DNA of 64,000 bases from Bacillota bacterium (GCA_023435305.1 JAEYRV010000027.1:89211-153210), one strand, 5' to 3'; shown: positions 54,582 through 63,963, numbered from the stretch's first letter. Numbers and translations: made by a program. The notes: generated by a model not told the origin, from the sequence alone.

Positions 54582-55448
54582 TCATTTGATCGGTATATAT
54601 ATTTCCATCTTGCTTTCGTGATCACTCTGACTGTATGCTTCTATTGTATCAAGCTCTGCTAATTCATATCCCGAACAATGCAGCCATGCTCCATATATAT
54701 AATCATAGGTACTCTTCAAATCTTCCATAGCTCCAATATGAGTAAAAACCGCATACTTTGAGGACGGAATGACTTTTACCGTCATACCTTCGGGAATGCA
54801 GCCGGGATCGTCCGCCTCAACACCGGCAATATAGCTGAACTCACTCTCATCAGTAATATCAGGCATATACTCACATAGCCCCAACAAATTATTAATGTCA
54901 ACAGCATCGACTATCTCGGATTTTCTTTGATTGAAATCCCCCCACAGTTTTCGTATCAGATCATCTCCAGGCTTCACTTGTCTCTTCAGGCCCACTACAC
55001 GAAATTCCTTATCAATGACTATCTTTGGCTCGATGGAATTCTCCCGATTCAGATTGATCAACATTTTTTGATATGCATCTACCTTTTCATATAAAACAGT
55101 CTTTCCCTTAAGCGCCCGATATCTGCCGGGTGTAATACCGAACAGCTTGAAAAAGGCTCGTGTGAAAACTTCCTGAGAGTTGAACCCATATTCGAAGGCA
55201 ATGTCAATAATACGCTTCTCTGAAAAACAAAGTTCAATGGCAGCATCACTTAACCGCCTTTTTCGAATATAGTCTTTTAGCGAGTCCCCAACCAAAGCCT
55301 GAAAAATTCTATAGAAATGAGTCGTTGAAAAACAAGATTGCCGGATAATGATATTCAATTCAATATCATCTTTTATATGCTGCTCAAAATAATCAATCGA
55401 CTTTTGGACGCTATCGCAATAATTAATTATATAAACGCCCCCTGACAA
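54582..55448 (-). CDS. AraC-family regulator with GyrI-like effector domain
   Basis: 288 residues. The N-terminal AraC-type double HTH (~10-110) includes SCFSTTHFYRIFQALVG and IIDIAFEYGFNSQEVFTRAF. A C-terminal GyrI-like small-molecule domain (~135-288) ends MEIYIPIK. Such proteins (Rob/BltR-like) sense drugs or other ligands and regulate efflux genes. It starts right at the stop of the preceding GyrI gene. The start is doubtful: a TTG at 55448 has no SD, whereas AGGGGGC lies downstream and would place initiation at an ATA or ATT (55430-55425). Confidence 0.87.
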   Translation of the reverse strand: MSGGVYIINYCDSVQKSIDYFEQHIKDDIELNIIIRQSCFSTTHFYRIFQALVGDSLKDYIRKRRLSDAAIELCFSEKRIIDIAFEYGFNSQEVFTRAFFKLFGITPGRYRALKGKTVLYEKVDAYQKMLINLNRENSIEPKIVIDKEFRVVGLKRQVKPGDDLIRKLWGDFNQRKSEIVDAVDINNLLGLCEYMPDITDESEFSYIAGVEADDPGCIPEGMTVKVIPSSKYAVFTHIGAMEDLKSTYDYIYGAWLHCSGYELAELDTIEAYSQSDHESKMEIYIPIK

Positions 55449-55949
55449 CTATTTTTCTTTTATAGGAAGCCAAAACTCGCTTAATGCACCTTCTTCAGAG
55501 GAATCACTCCAAGGGTATACTTCCATTTCAGGCGCATTCGCATGTGTGTATCCTGAGTTTGGAAGCCACTGTGAAAATGCATACATTTCTGCTTCAACCA
55601 AACTATCCGGCAGCTCACCTCTATTTTCAAACACCGCCCATTCGCACGCAGGTACCGAATATTCCTCCAGATCGGCATCCTTTGGGCATTCATCACACTC
55701 GGCCCCAATATAGAAATAAAAGCTCCGGTTGTCTGGGTCATTTTCCACACAAGAAACACCAAATACGCCGCTGTCGATTATGGCCTCCTGCTTGTCAGTT
55801 CTGAGTTCATTGAGCAGCCTGACCAGGCCGTTTTCTTGAGATTCCTTCCAAAATTGACCGAAAACCTCATTATCCTCTGTTCCCGATATCCATATTTTCC
55901 TTCCGGCTATCTTGAATTTCGGCTTCTTCTCGATCCTTACCTTTATCAT
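55449..55949 (-). CDS. GyrI-like small-molecule-binding protein
   Basis: 166 residues, a standalone GyrI-like effector-binding domain. The N-terminal VRIEKKPKFKIAGRKIWISG, the middle FYFYIGAECDE and C-terminal EMEVYPW and SEFWLPI match this fold, also seen in its downstream neighbour. ATG behind GGGAGGTATAT. It touches the AraC gene, so the pair are cotranscribed. It may bind the same ligand as the regulator (inference). Confidence 0.85.
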   Translation of the reverse strand: MIKVRIEKKPKFKIAGRKIWISGTEDNEVFGQFWKESQENGLVRLLNELRTDKQEAIIDSGVFGVSCVENDPDNRSFYFYIGAECDECPKDADLEEYSVPACEWAVFENRGELPDSLVEAEMYAFSQWLPNSGYTHANAPEMEVYPWSDSSEEGALSEFWLPIKEK

Positions 55950-56096
55950 ACTATATACCTCCCATGATTTTGAAGATATAAGAATTATATCAGCAGGACT
56001 TATTGGAGTTTTGATGTTTTTTACCAGGCTTTCAGCCGTATTATGCTGCAGCTCATCAACAGTTACAGGATCATCCAGATGATATGATTCTAAATA

Positions 56097-56134
56097 AAAA
56101 GAGATCCCCGCTGCTGTTCACAGCGAAAACCTCT
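56097..56134 (-). terminator. Terminator of tRNA-Arg
   Basis: On the minus strand AGAGGTTTTCGCTG-TGAA-CAGC...GGGGATCTCT (with several U-G pairs) runs into T5. It lies 5 nt past the tRNA. Confidence 0.72.
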
Positions 56135-56138
56135 TATC

Positions 56139-56213
56139 TGGCGTCCCGGACAGGAATCGAACCCGCATCAATGGAACCGGAATCCATTACCTTATCCATT
56201 AGGCCACCGGGAC
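56139..56213 (-). tRNA. tRNA-Arg (CCG)
   Basis: 75 nt including encoded CCA. The acceptor starts GTCCCGG and pairs with CCGGGAC, the anticodon is CCG in the loop TTCCGGT, and the T arm is GGTTCGAATCC. Confidence 0.95.
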
Positions 56214-56302
56214 ATATACCGACTATAGTATTATAGCCCAATATCAGTGATTTGACAACTGGTATGGGGTCCACACCACCAAATCCATCAAATCTCACCC
56301 GG

Positions 56303-56448
56303 GGTGTGCAAAAAACACTTCATCTGGGCACGACTAAATTGTTTTTATTGACATTTTGCTATGTCAAGGCAACATAATATGGGATTTGAAGGGTTATGTA
56401 TCCCTTATAAACGTCATTTGTGCCCAGACGACCACTTTTTTGCACACC
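56303..56448. repeat. 146-bp element with ~29-bp terminal inverted repeats
   Basis: The left arm 56303-56331 begins GGTGTGCAAAAAA and ends CTGGGCAC. The right arm 56420-56448 is its reverse complement at both ends, with eight partly diverged central bases. Inside is TTGACAT-N6-ATGTCAA (56348-56367). It has no coding capacity. It resembles a MITE or the ends of a small mobile element; no target duplication is evident. It fills most of the gap between tRNA-Arg and the next gene. Confidence 0.55.
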
Positions 56449-56482
56449 GTGCTCAATTGCACACGATTAAGCTGATCTTCCC

Positions 56483-58084
56483 TTACTCCATGGTGACGTA
56501 TAGAACAGTACAAAGCTCCCTGCCCGGCTTGGTGATCACTTTGCCGTTATAGTACATCCCGGAGGATGCGCCGCCGTCAAAGTTGACGGCATTCCATGCT
56601 CCAAGGCCCTTCATTATTTCCTTGAGCTCGCTGATCTTGACATTAGGCACGCTGACAAGCAGCAGCATGCCGTCCTTAGTGACACCTATGGCTGTTCTGT
56701 ATGCTGACAGCGTGGTGAACTTTGCACCGGTAAATATGGGGTTGGTGGTCTGAGGCTGTATCTCTCCATCAAGTACCAGGTCTGGACCGCCGGCGATAAC
56801 ATAGTCCATGTCCTCCCATTTAAAGGCCTCATTGTTATTGTTCCTGATGGTGCACTCATAGTCTACTTTCCTTCCGACAGCCAGCGACAGGTTCGCCTTC
56901 CACTTGTCCCCCTCAGCCTTGCCTATATAAACCACATATCCATCCTTTGGAATGTTGACGCTTGTACCCGGGGCCATCAGCTTGTTTGAAACAACGATGC
57001 CGTTTCGCACCACAGCCACATATCCCACCGATGTGATATCGATCTTGTCACCTCTCTCGGGTGTGTAAAGAATATTGTTGCTCTGGTTTTGTGAAAGCGT
57101 ATTGATCTCATAGCATGCCCAGTGATTGTACTCAAATTTGCCTACTCCCTGTGCTATATTCTCCTTCTTGCCGTCTGCGCTTCCTGTGGCAAAGGTCCCC
57201 GGATTGGCAAAAACTATTTCCCTGTTTTTAGTAAATCCGATATTTGTGATCCCGCTCTGCCCATAGACCAGCTTGCCATTGATCATCAGGTTGCCGACAG
57301 GGTCTTTCACAGGGCCGTAGCCTGAAATGAAGTTTGCATTCACAGCAGCAGCCGCGTTTTTAGCTTTTGCCATTACCTCAAAGTTTCTGGTATTATTCAG
57401 TCTTGTATCCGGCAGATCTGCAGTGATCTTTATTTGTGGGTGCTTTGGATTTATAGTTATAACATTGACCTTTTTAGTGCCTGTCGAGATCTTCAGATCG
57501 ACAGTTTTAAAGTCCATTGGCTTTGTCGAAAAATATTTATCAATATCCGCACATATCTCTTTAAGGGCTTTTATTTCGACCTTTTTTGATGCATCATAGA
57601 GGACGGTCAGGCCGGTACTGTCATTATATGCCTTCATGCCTGCCGCTTCGGCTAGTCCTTTGATCGGAATGTTCAGGTATCCTTTAATAAATTGTGCATT
57701 TGATTCCATCAGGATTTTGCTGCCGCCTGCTTTCAGCTCATTGCTGCCAAGCTTTGCGGTCACCGTCCTGCCGTTGACAACGGCGGTTGCCTCAGTAGCT
57801 TTGCCATCATATTTGAATGTGCCTCCCCAGAGACTCACAGCTTGTCTCATTGGAACAAAAAGCACGCTGTCTTTTATTTCGGGCTTTATCGACTTGACTC
57901 TGCTGTCCCACTGGACCCAGGTGCTTTTGTTGAAAACAATGGTGTTGTCCCGGTCGAATATAGTCAGCTGATCCAGCAGTTCCTCTTCCGGTGGACCTTG
58001 TATATCAGAAGCTGCAGCTCCCGCCGGCTGTATAAAAAGGAGCAGGATACTCAGTGCCAGAAGTAAATATCTCTTTCTTTTCAA
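56483..58084 (-). CDS. Phosphodiester glycosidase (NAGPA) family exported protein with stalk domain
   Basis: 533 residues. A signal peptide (RKRYLLLALSILLLFIQPAG, cleavage after GAAA) is followed by a copper amine oxidase N-like stalk domain (~40-165, VPMRQAVSLWGGTF and IPIKGLAEAAGM). The C-terminal NAGPA domain (~220-533) has NANFISGYG, YRTAIGVT and NFDGGASSGMYYNG. NAGPA-type enzymes remove GlcNAc or related sugars from phosphodiesters; some bacterial members act on teichoic acid. TTG start behind GGGGGTGATG. Last of six genes with an ABC exporter. Confidence 0.9.
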   Translation of the reverse strand: MKRKRYLLLALSILLLFIQPAGAAASDIQGPPEEELLDQLTIFDRDNTIVFNKSTWVQWDSRVKSIKPEIKDSVLFVPMRQAVSLWGGTFKYDGKATEATAVVNGRTVTAKLGSNELKAGGSKILMESNAQFIKGYLNIPIKGLAEAAGMKAYNDSTGLTVLYDASKKVEIKALKEICADIDKYFSTKPMDFKTVDLKISTGTKKVNVITINPKHPQIKITADLPDTRLNNTRNFEVMAKAKNAAAAVNANFISGYGPVKDPVGNLMINGKLVYGQSGITNIGFTKNREIVFANPGTFATGSADGKKENIAQGVGKFEYNHWACYEINTLSQNQSNNILYTPERGDKIDITSVGYVAVVRNGIVVSNKLMAPGTSVNIPKDGYVVYIGKAEGDKWKANLSLAVGRKVDYECTIRNNNNEAFKWEDMDYVIAGGPDLVLDGEIQPQTTNPIFTGAKFTTLSAYRTAIGVTKDGMLLLVSVPNVKISELKEIMKGLGAWNAVNFDGGASSGMYYNGKVITKPGRELCTVLYVTME

Positions 58085-58108
58085 TACATCACCCCCGCTG
58101 ATAAATAA

Positions 58109-58774
58109 TCACCTGAACAGCTTCATCAGCCATTTTACGATCATTTCAGAAAAGACAGTGCCAAAAATGAAATTCCAAATGTATACGATAATGAATGTCA
58201 GCCTGTTAAACAAAGGGCTGAAACGGAAAATAGCATTGATCCCCCTTGCAATTATTGCTGAGAACCATATATTTATTACCAGCGTAAACATTATCGCAAG
58301 ATTCACCAACCAATCAGGGCTATCATTTACATAGCCTGATACGGCAAAATAAAATGCTGTAGTGATGGGAGTTATGATAAAATGCGTCATAATATATATC
58401 TTCATGACCTTTATGTATGTCGGCTTGAGATCTGTTGCAGGATCCACCTTCAGATCCGACTCCTGGCTGATCTTCAGCTCCTTTATTTTCAATGCCCTGA
58501 AGATATCAAAGAACGGCACAGAGATGAAAAAAACGTCTATCAGACCCAGCAACAATGTTAGAACTGCCATCATACATGCATTGTAGATAATATCGGCAGT
58601 TTGTTTTCCGGAAAATACTGTCTTGAAAATATACACCACATCGGGCAGCAGCAGGTCGACAGCGCCTATCAGCACTATTCCCGCAAATAATGTCTTTTTG
58701 TTGTCGGTCAGATTTTCAAAGCTCTTCTTCGGAAACGCCAGAATATCCAACAGCTTCTGCTTTTTATCGTTCAT
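58109..58774 (-). CDS. Yip1-like integral membrane protein
   Basis: About 221 residues. Five to six TM segments: ~27-45, 60-80, 85-105, 140-160, 170-190 and a last one near residue 205. It resembles YIP1-type membrane proteins, but no conserved catalytic residue is seen. The start is the ATG at 58774 behind GAGGAGAAC. It lies between the ABC permease and the NAGPA gene and is probably cotranscribed. Function unknown. Confidence 0.75.
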   Translation of the reverse strand: MNDKKQKLLDILAFPKKSFENLTDNKKTLFAGIVLIGAVDLLLPDVVYIFKTVFSGKQTADIIYNACMMAVLTLLLGLIDVFFISVPFFDIFRALKIKELKISQESDLKVDPATDLKPTYIKVMKIYIMTHFIITPITTAFYFAVSGYVNDSPDWLVNLAIMFTLVINIWFSAIIARGINAIFRFSPLFNRLTFIIVYIWNFIFGTVFSEMIVKWLMKLFR

Positions 58775-58830
58775 AAGTTCTCCTCTGGACTGCCTTTTCA
58801 TTTGAAGGCGGGGACCCATGTTTCGTCTCG

Positions 58831-60003
58831 TTATGCCCGTCTAAGCTGTGTATTTATTATAACATAACTAACCGGTAATAAAACCAGCGATACTGAAAAA
58901 AGCACCACAAGGGGCATTGCAGCTGCAGAAATTGCACCCGGGTCGAGCAGCAGAGCGTTTACAGCGGTAAGCGCCCATCCTTGCGGTGTAAGCAGCGATA
59001 AAAGCCTGATCCTCTCAGGCATTTCTATGAAATTCCAGAAACAGCCTCCTGCAAAGCCTGACAGCAGCGCAACAACGGGAGCGCCCGCCTGCAGCTGTGT
59101 CTGGGTTTTCAAAATAGACGACAGGAACAGGCTGATACTTATGACTGCCAGAAGGTAGGCCGCCAGTACAAGATATGAATAGATGCCCGTGAACAGGACA
59201 ATATCAAAAAGAAGCTTCAGCACAATGCTAAACATCAATATTTGGAGCGTTCCTGCAGCAAACAGTGCCAGTACGCTTCCCTGGAACGAGACGGGAAGTG
59301 CCTTGTTTCCCGCTCCGAGCCTTTTGATCGTACCATTGGTCCTTTCCTCGATGAGCCATCCGCTGCTGAAAAGCATGAAAAACATCATGAAGGCTATGAT
59401 CAGTCCGGTGGAGGAAGCAGACGCCGCAGGCAATGACACACGTTTCACGGTTTCGACTGCGTCTCCCTTTATCTCCCTGTAGTCTATTGTAAAGATGGGC
59501 TCCGGTTCCCAGAATGTGTCTGCATATGCAGTCACCTCATCTCTGAAGCCCGAATCCTTATCTATGCCGAGCTCGTCATATTTCCGCAGCACATTATCAG
59601 CCGCCGTGTTCGCCATTATGATCCTGATTGCCTCAGATGCGACCACCTCCCGGGTAAAGCCTTCAGAATAAGAGGAAGGTGAGCTGTACATTTCTATCAG
59701 GCCTTCGCTCTCACCATACAGAATGCTTTCTTCAAAACCGGCGCTAATTATGTACACCTGCTCGGCTTCATTATCTTCCAGCATCTCCATGGCATTTTCC
59801 CTGTCGGTCCTTGTCAGGCTGATGCCTTCCTTCCCTTCAAGCCTGTCCAGCAGCAGCACGGAGCTGCCGCTCATATCCTCGTCCACAACGGCCAGCGGTA
59901 TGGTATTAAGCTTCTCGTATCGCAGTGCATATCCTGCGGCGATGGTTATAAGCAGCGGTATGATAATCATTGCGGCAAAGAAAAGTCGGTCTGCAAGCAG
60001 CAT
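58831..60003 (-). CDS. ABC-2 type transporter permease (second permease)
   Basis: 390 residues from the ATG at 60003. TM1 (~12-30) is followed by an outer domain and five TM helices from ~200 (ABC2_membrane_3). The ATG at 60003 has no SD. An AAGGAGG at the stop of the upstream gene lies five to eight nt before in-frame ATC codons (60042, 60039). Reading from there adds IRLLTVVYYKLK, the usual pre-TM1 segment of this family. A non-AUG start is therefore likely. Partner of the next permease and ATPase. Confidence 0.86.
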   Translation of the reverse strand: MLLADRLFFAAMIIIPLLITIAAGYALRYEKLNTIPLAVVDEDMSGSSVLLLDRLEGKEGISLTRTDRENAMEMLEDNEAEQVYIISAGFEESILYGESEGLIEMYSSPSSYSEGFTREVVASEAIRIIMANTAADNVLRKYDELGIDKDSGFRDEVTAYADTFWEPEPIFTIDYREIKGDAVETVKRVSLPAASASSTGLIIAFMMFFMLFSSGWLIEERTNGTIKRLGAGNKALPVSFQGSVLALFAAGTLQILMFSIVLKLLFDIVLFTGIYSYLVLAAYLLAVISISLFLSSILKTQTQLQAGAPVVALLSGFAGGCFWNFIEMPERIRLLSLLTPQGWALTAVNALLLDPGAISAAAMPLVVLFSVSLVLLPVSYVIINTQLRRA

Positions 60004-60044
60004 TTTTAACTTATAATAAACAACTGTGAGCAGTCTGATGATCC

Positions 60045-61253
60045 CTACCTCCTTCGTGAAAACCGCATTGTAACGGCAGAAAATAAAAACAGCAATAAGC
60101 TCATCATGGCCAGCACGAGCGCCTGTGTTCCTGTATGGGCCAGACTATTGCCTGAGAACAGGACCATAAACCCATCCATTGCCCATCTGTTTATGGTCAG
60201 CATACTTGCCCTGCGTATAAATCCGGGCATTGATGACAGCGGGTATATGCTCCCGCCGATCACAGCCATGAGCAGTATACCCAGATTTCCGATTATATCT
60301 GCGGCAGCAGGTGTTTTAGACAGTGCGGCTATAAAGACGGACCATGCGCTGACAGCCAGGACGATACCGCCAAACAGCAGCAACACATCGCCTATTGGCG
60401 CTCCCCAGTAGTTATTGAATATCTTCGATGTCATCAGTATTATTATGCCGAATTGGACTGTGATAAGCATTACAGAAACTATCAATTTTGAGAGCACAGC
60501 CTTCCACATAGCGACCGGCGCCGCAGTGAGCCTCATCGTGATTCCCTCGCTTCTTTCGGTCACCATCATTTTCATGCCCGGCATCCCGGCAAACATCATG
60601 AAGACTACGATCAATGCCGCAGTAAAATATTCTGCAGGCGTCAAATTGCTTTGCCCACCGGCTTCAACATCTGCAAACACAGCAGTCCTGGCCAGTGCCC
60701 GCAGCATATATTGCATGACCGCGCTGTTAAATCTGGCATCCAGTTCGTCCCCTGTGATACCCGCCTGATTGTCATAATACCATATTGTATTAATGGCGCT
60801 TTGGGCTGCAGTTACCAGATTGACTGCGCTTTGGGCAACATTTTTGACGATATATGCCTGAAGGGGTTTGGAACCATTGCCGATAACAACGGCTGGATTG
60901 TTTTCTCCGAATGCTATACTGTTCGTAAAATCCACGGGAATTATCACGACGCCGCCGACTTCGCCTTCCTTAAGGCTGCTCAGTGCCTCCGGCTCGTCCA
61001 TGCGCTGTATTTCGCTGAATATGCCGATTTCCTCCAGCTGATTGATAAGTATCCTGGTCTGAGTGGTATCCTCCTTGTCCACCAAAGCTATGGGAAATGG
61101 CTCGATAAAGCTGCTCTTGTCCAGATAAGGCGCGAGAGCATAGGCAAAAAAGGAGATGAAAATCAGCGGTGCGGCCAGAAGCAGCGCACATGCCTTCCAA
61201 TCCCTCAGGAAAAGCCTTATATCATTTTTGAGAAGCGCTGTGAACGAAGTCAT
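60045..61253 (-). CDS. ABC-2 type transporter permease (first permease)
   Basis: About 402 residues. TM1 (~22-42) follows a cytosolic RLFLRDWKA segment. A long extracytoplasmic domain with FPIALVDKEDTTQTR and GEVGGVVIIPVDF follows, then five TM helices from ~215. The C-terminal NRWAMDGFMVLFSG is typical of ABC-2 exporters. ATG at 61253, about 12 nt after GAGGAGG. It forms a heterodimer with the next permease, driven by the ATPase at 63040. Confidence 0.9.
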   Translation of the reverse strand: MTSFTALLKNDIRLFLRDWKACALLLAAPLIFISFFAYALAPYLDKSSFIEPFPIALVDKEDTTQTRILINQLEEIGIFSEIQRMDEPEALSSLKEGEVGGVVIIPVDFTNSIAFGENNPAVVIGNGSKPLQAYIVKNVAQSAVNLVTAAQSAINTIWYYDNQAGITGDELDARFNSAVMQYMLRALARTAVFADVEAGGQSNLTPAEYFTAALIVVFMMFAGMPGMKMMVTERSEGITMRLTAAPVAMWKAVLSKLIVSVMLITVQFGIIILMTSKIFNNYWGAPIGDVLLLFGGIVLAVSAWSVFIAALSKTPAAADIIGNLGILLMAVIGGSIYPLSSMPGFIRRASMLTINRWAMDGFMVLFSGNSLAHTGTQALVLAMMSLLLFLFSAVTMRFSRRR

Positions 61254-61287
61254 GCCAGGTATTTTCCTCCTCGGCCCGATTTCATAT

Positions 61288-63027
61288 CTACTGGCCCAAC
61301 AGTGCATCAAAGATGTACTTGTTATTCAGATAAAATGCTCCGAATGAGGCCATGACCTCAAATTCAAGATTCTTCAGTTCTCCATCCGATACTGCATTCA
61401 GATCGATAACATTCTCCTTACCCATGTCGGGCAGAGAGAAATCGCTTATTCCCAGGCTATTCTCAGCTGCTATACCCAACTGAGCTGAGAAATCATATAT
61501 ATTCAGGAAAGGCAGATCAGCGCTGATAGTAATATTTGTAACATTATTTTCGGTCTTCAGCTTTTTATTGCTCCAGGACATATTATCCAGTGAGCCACTC
61601 ATGCTCCCCTCTCCGGTTTCACCTGTTATCTTCGCATCAAACTTTATTGTTCTGTTGATCCGCTGTGTTTTCTGATCGATACCTCCTGAAAGGTCCAAGT
61701 CAATGTCCATCTGATTCCTGATACCGTTTGAACCGGTCACAGCGTACATGATACCAAGTTTACCGGCTGTATCAACACCTGAACCGCCTGTCTTCTCAAA
61801 CACGGGAACCAACGTGAGTTCTGTGGTTTTATCTTCCTCGCCGCCATATTCTACAATTGCTATACTGACCTTCCTGTTTCTGATATCATCGATCAATGCA
61901 TTGCTGCAGGCAGTGAATATATCAAACTTATAAGATGCTCCGCCCTTTATGTTGTTTATATCCAGCATTATCTCACGCTGCAGGATGTTCCTGTCTTTAT
62001 CGATGACTACCTTCATAATCAGTCCGTCCTTCAGCCGGTAATCTGCTGCAAGTTGTTTCAGTTGACTCCTGAAGCCTTCGATATCCTTATTTTCACCCAG
62101 CTTGTCGACTATTTCCCTTTCATAGTCGCTGAGAGTCATGGTCCCGGTTTCATCCAAATATCCAAACAGCCGGAACAGGCCCGCATCATCCAGCAGTGTG
62201 GATAAATTGGCGTAATTGCCGTAGACATGTTTGAGCAGCACCTCATCTTCTGATACTGCCGTGAGCAATTCACTAAAAAGTGATGAGGCTTTATCCTCGT
62301 TGAGGTTGATGCGCATTTCATCTCCCTCGATCGTATTTTCACCTGCTGAAAAATAAAACTTTCCGTTATATGTGACAGTCTCATCAGTAAAATATTTGGT
62401 GAAAATACTCCCCAGCTTTTTTGCTGAGGCCATCAGCGGCTCCTTGTCGAAGACCAGGCTCCTCACGATTTTTTCACCGGTTATCGTATCCAGCGGCCTT
62501 ACAGGTATGGAAAACCTGTCATACAGGTCGTTGAGCTGATCCCGCTCTGTGCTGAAATACCTGGCTGGCATAATGTCGGGTACGGCAAACCATATGGTTT
62601 TATTGTCCGAATATAGTTCGGCGTTAAGGAATGGCGCTCTTTCCAGCAGCAGACTTGCCTCGGTTGCAGATATCCCCTTCTGAGGCTGTGTCTTGGTATC
62701 GATGACCAGCTTTGTTTTATTCAGGATCCCGGATAACTGCTCCGCATCCTGAAACCCAAACAGCTCTGCTCCGCCAGTCATATCAGCAGTTATTTCAGTA
62801 CGTCTCCTGCTGGGTTCCTCCATATATGGCTTCTGTTTATTTAAAAGTGAAGTATAATACTCTTCTGCCTTATTCACTATTCTTTCAAAATTTTTGCTTT
62901 CCGCATCAAGGTATATCTCCGTGGGACTTTTCTTTATGACTGTCAAATAAATAACATAAGCAAGTGCTAAAACAAATATAGTGGCCATGAAAATGGCAAT
63001 CATTTTTTTGGTGTTTCTGTTACTCAT
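61288..63027 (-). CDS. Membrane-anchored protein of unknown function in the ABC exporter operon
   Basis: 579 residues. One N-terminal TM segment (~10-30) anchors a large extracytoplasmic portion. No catalytic motif is seen; the C-terminal half is beta-rich (MSGSLDNMSW, NVTNITISADLPFL). It shares no recognisable domain with known lipoproteins and has no lipobox. It lies 12 bp after the ATPase gene and 34 bp before the permeases, so it is probably an accessory or substrate-binding part of the exporter (inference). ATG behind AAGGAGCG. Confidence 0.8.
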   Translation of the reverse strand: MSNRNTKKMIAIFMATIFVLALAYVIYLTVIKKSPTEIYLDAESKNFERIVNKAEEYYTSLLNKQKPYMEEPSRRRTEITADMTGGAELFGFQDAEQLSGILNKTKLVIDTKTQPQKGISATEASLLLERAPFLNAELYSDNKTIWFAVPDIMPARYFSTERDQLNDLYDRFSIPVRPLDTITGEKIVRSLVFDKEPLMASAKKLGSIFTKYFTDETVTYNGKFYFSAGENTIEGDEMRINLNEDKASSLFSELLTAVSEDEVLLKHVYGNYANLSTLLDDAGLFRLFGYLDETGTMTLSDYEREIVDKLGENKDIEGFRSQLKQLAADYRLKDGLIMKVVIDKDRNILQREIMLDINNIKGGASYKFDIFTACSNALIDDIRNRKVSIAIVEYGGEEDKTTELTLVPVFEKTGGSGVDTAGKLGIMYAVTGSNGIRNQMDIDLDLSGGIDQKTQRINRTIKFDAKITGETGEGSMSGSLDNMSWSNKKLKTENNVTNITISADLPFLNIYDFSAQLGIAAENSLGISDFSLPDMGKENVIDLNAVSDGELKNLEFEVMASFGAFYLNNKYIFDALLGQ

Positions 63028-63039
63028 ATGCTCCGCTCC

Positions 63040-63777
63040 TTAACCTTCACTATCCGCTAACAGCTTTTGCAGTACAGCTTCCAGACTGTCTGCACCATAA
63101 GCGCTTTTAAGCTCTGCCGCCGGGCTTGTTGCCAGCAGCCTGCCCTTGTCCATAACAGCGATCCTGTCGCACAGATTTTCCAATTCGTCGGTATAATGGC
63201 TCGTGAATAAAATCGTCCTGCCATCCTTTCTCAGACTGTCCAGCATATCCAGTATATATCTGCGCGACTGTATATCGACACCTACGGTGGGTTCATCCAT
63301 CACAAGTATCTCCGGATGATGCATCAATGAAACAGCAATATTCAGTCTGCGCTTCATCCCGCCCGAATACTCCGATACCCTGTCCCTGATCCTTCCTTCG
63401 AGCCTGGTCACGGCAACAGCTTCTTCGATCCTTTCCTTCCTGAGCTTTCCCCTCAAACCGTAAATGCCCGCCCAGAAGTCCAGATTGTCCCTGCCTGAAA
63501 GCATGGGATACAGCGCAATATCCTGGGGCACAAAGCCTATCAGCCTCTTGACCTGGTCCGGCTGACTGCAGACGCTGTGGCCGTTTACAATGATATCACC
63601 CGAGGTCGGCTTGCAGATCGTGGCAAGAATCGAGATAAAGGTCGATTTTCCCGCTCCATTCGGCCCAAAAAGACCAAATATCTCACCTTTCTCTATATCC
63701 AGCGTCAGCTCTGAAAGCGCTGTGATCTTCCCGTATTTTTTTGTAAGCTTTCTGACCTCTATAGCGATACTCTTCAT
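63040..63777 (-). CDS. ABC transporter ATP-binding protein of the exporter operon
   Basis: 245 residues. Walker A is GPNGAGKST (~37), signature YSGGMKRRLNIA (~138), Walker B LVMDEPTVGVD and H loop FTSHYTDELE. It is of the drug/ABC-2 exporter type (CcmA/NatA-like). It is the first gene of a six-gene operon with the two permeases. Exported substrate unknown. ATG behind GGAGCAGGGG. Confidence 0.93.
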   Translation of the reverse strand: MKSIAIEVRKLTKKYGKITALSELTLDIEKGEIFGLFGPNGAGKSTFISILATICKPTSGDIIVNGHSVCSQPDQVKRLIGFVPQDIALYPMLSGRDNLDFWAGIYGLRGKLRKERIEEAVAVTRLEGRIRDRVSEYSGGMKRRLNIAVSLMHHPEILVMDEPTVGVDIQSRRYILDMLDSLRKDGRTILFTSHYTDELENLCDRIAVMDKGRLLATSPAAELKSAYGADSLEAVLQKLLADSEG

Positions 63778-63913
63778 TTCATCCCCTGCTCCGCCGAAGG
63801 CTATACTATTGATATGTATTGATAATCCCCTTTAGACATGCACACAAAAATGACACAGCTCGCGCCACAGCCTCATTATAACGCATCTGTAATAAATAAA
63901 CAATCGGAGAAAC

Positions 63914-63963
63914 GGGGTCAGGCTTGAAATATTCCTTAAGGGGTCAGGCTTGAAATATTCCTT
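63914..63963. repeat. Tandem direct repeat of GGGGTCAGG-type unit
   Basis: Two identical 24-bp copies (GGGGTCAGGCTTGAAATATT plus CCTT) at 63914-63937 and 63940-63963, period 26 bp. GGGGTCAGG-type repeats are known beside REP-associated tyrosine transposase (RAYT/Y1) genes. Confidence 0.7.

Noticed and set aside
55950..56115. About 55 codons open in frame upstream of the GyrI gene's ATG
   Set aside because: There is no start codon in the extension and the SD directly precedes the ATG at 55949. It is more likely chance or an untranslated leader than a truncated gene.
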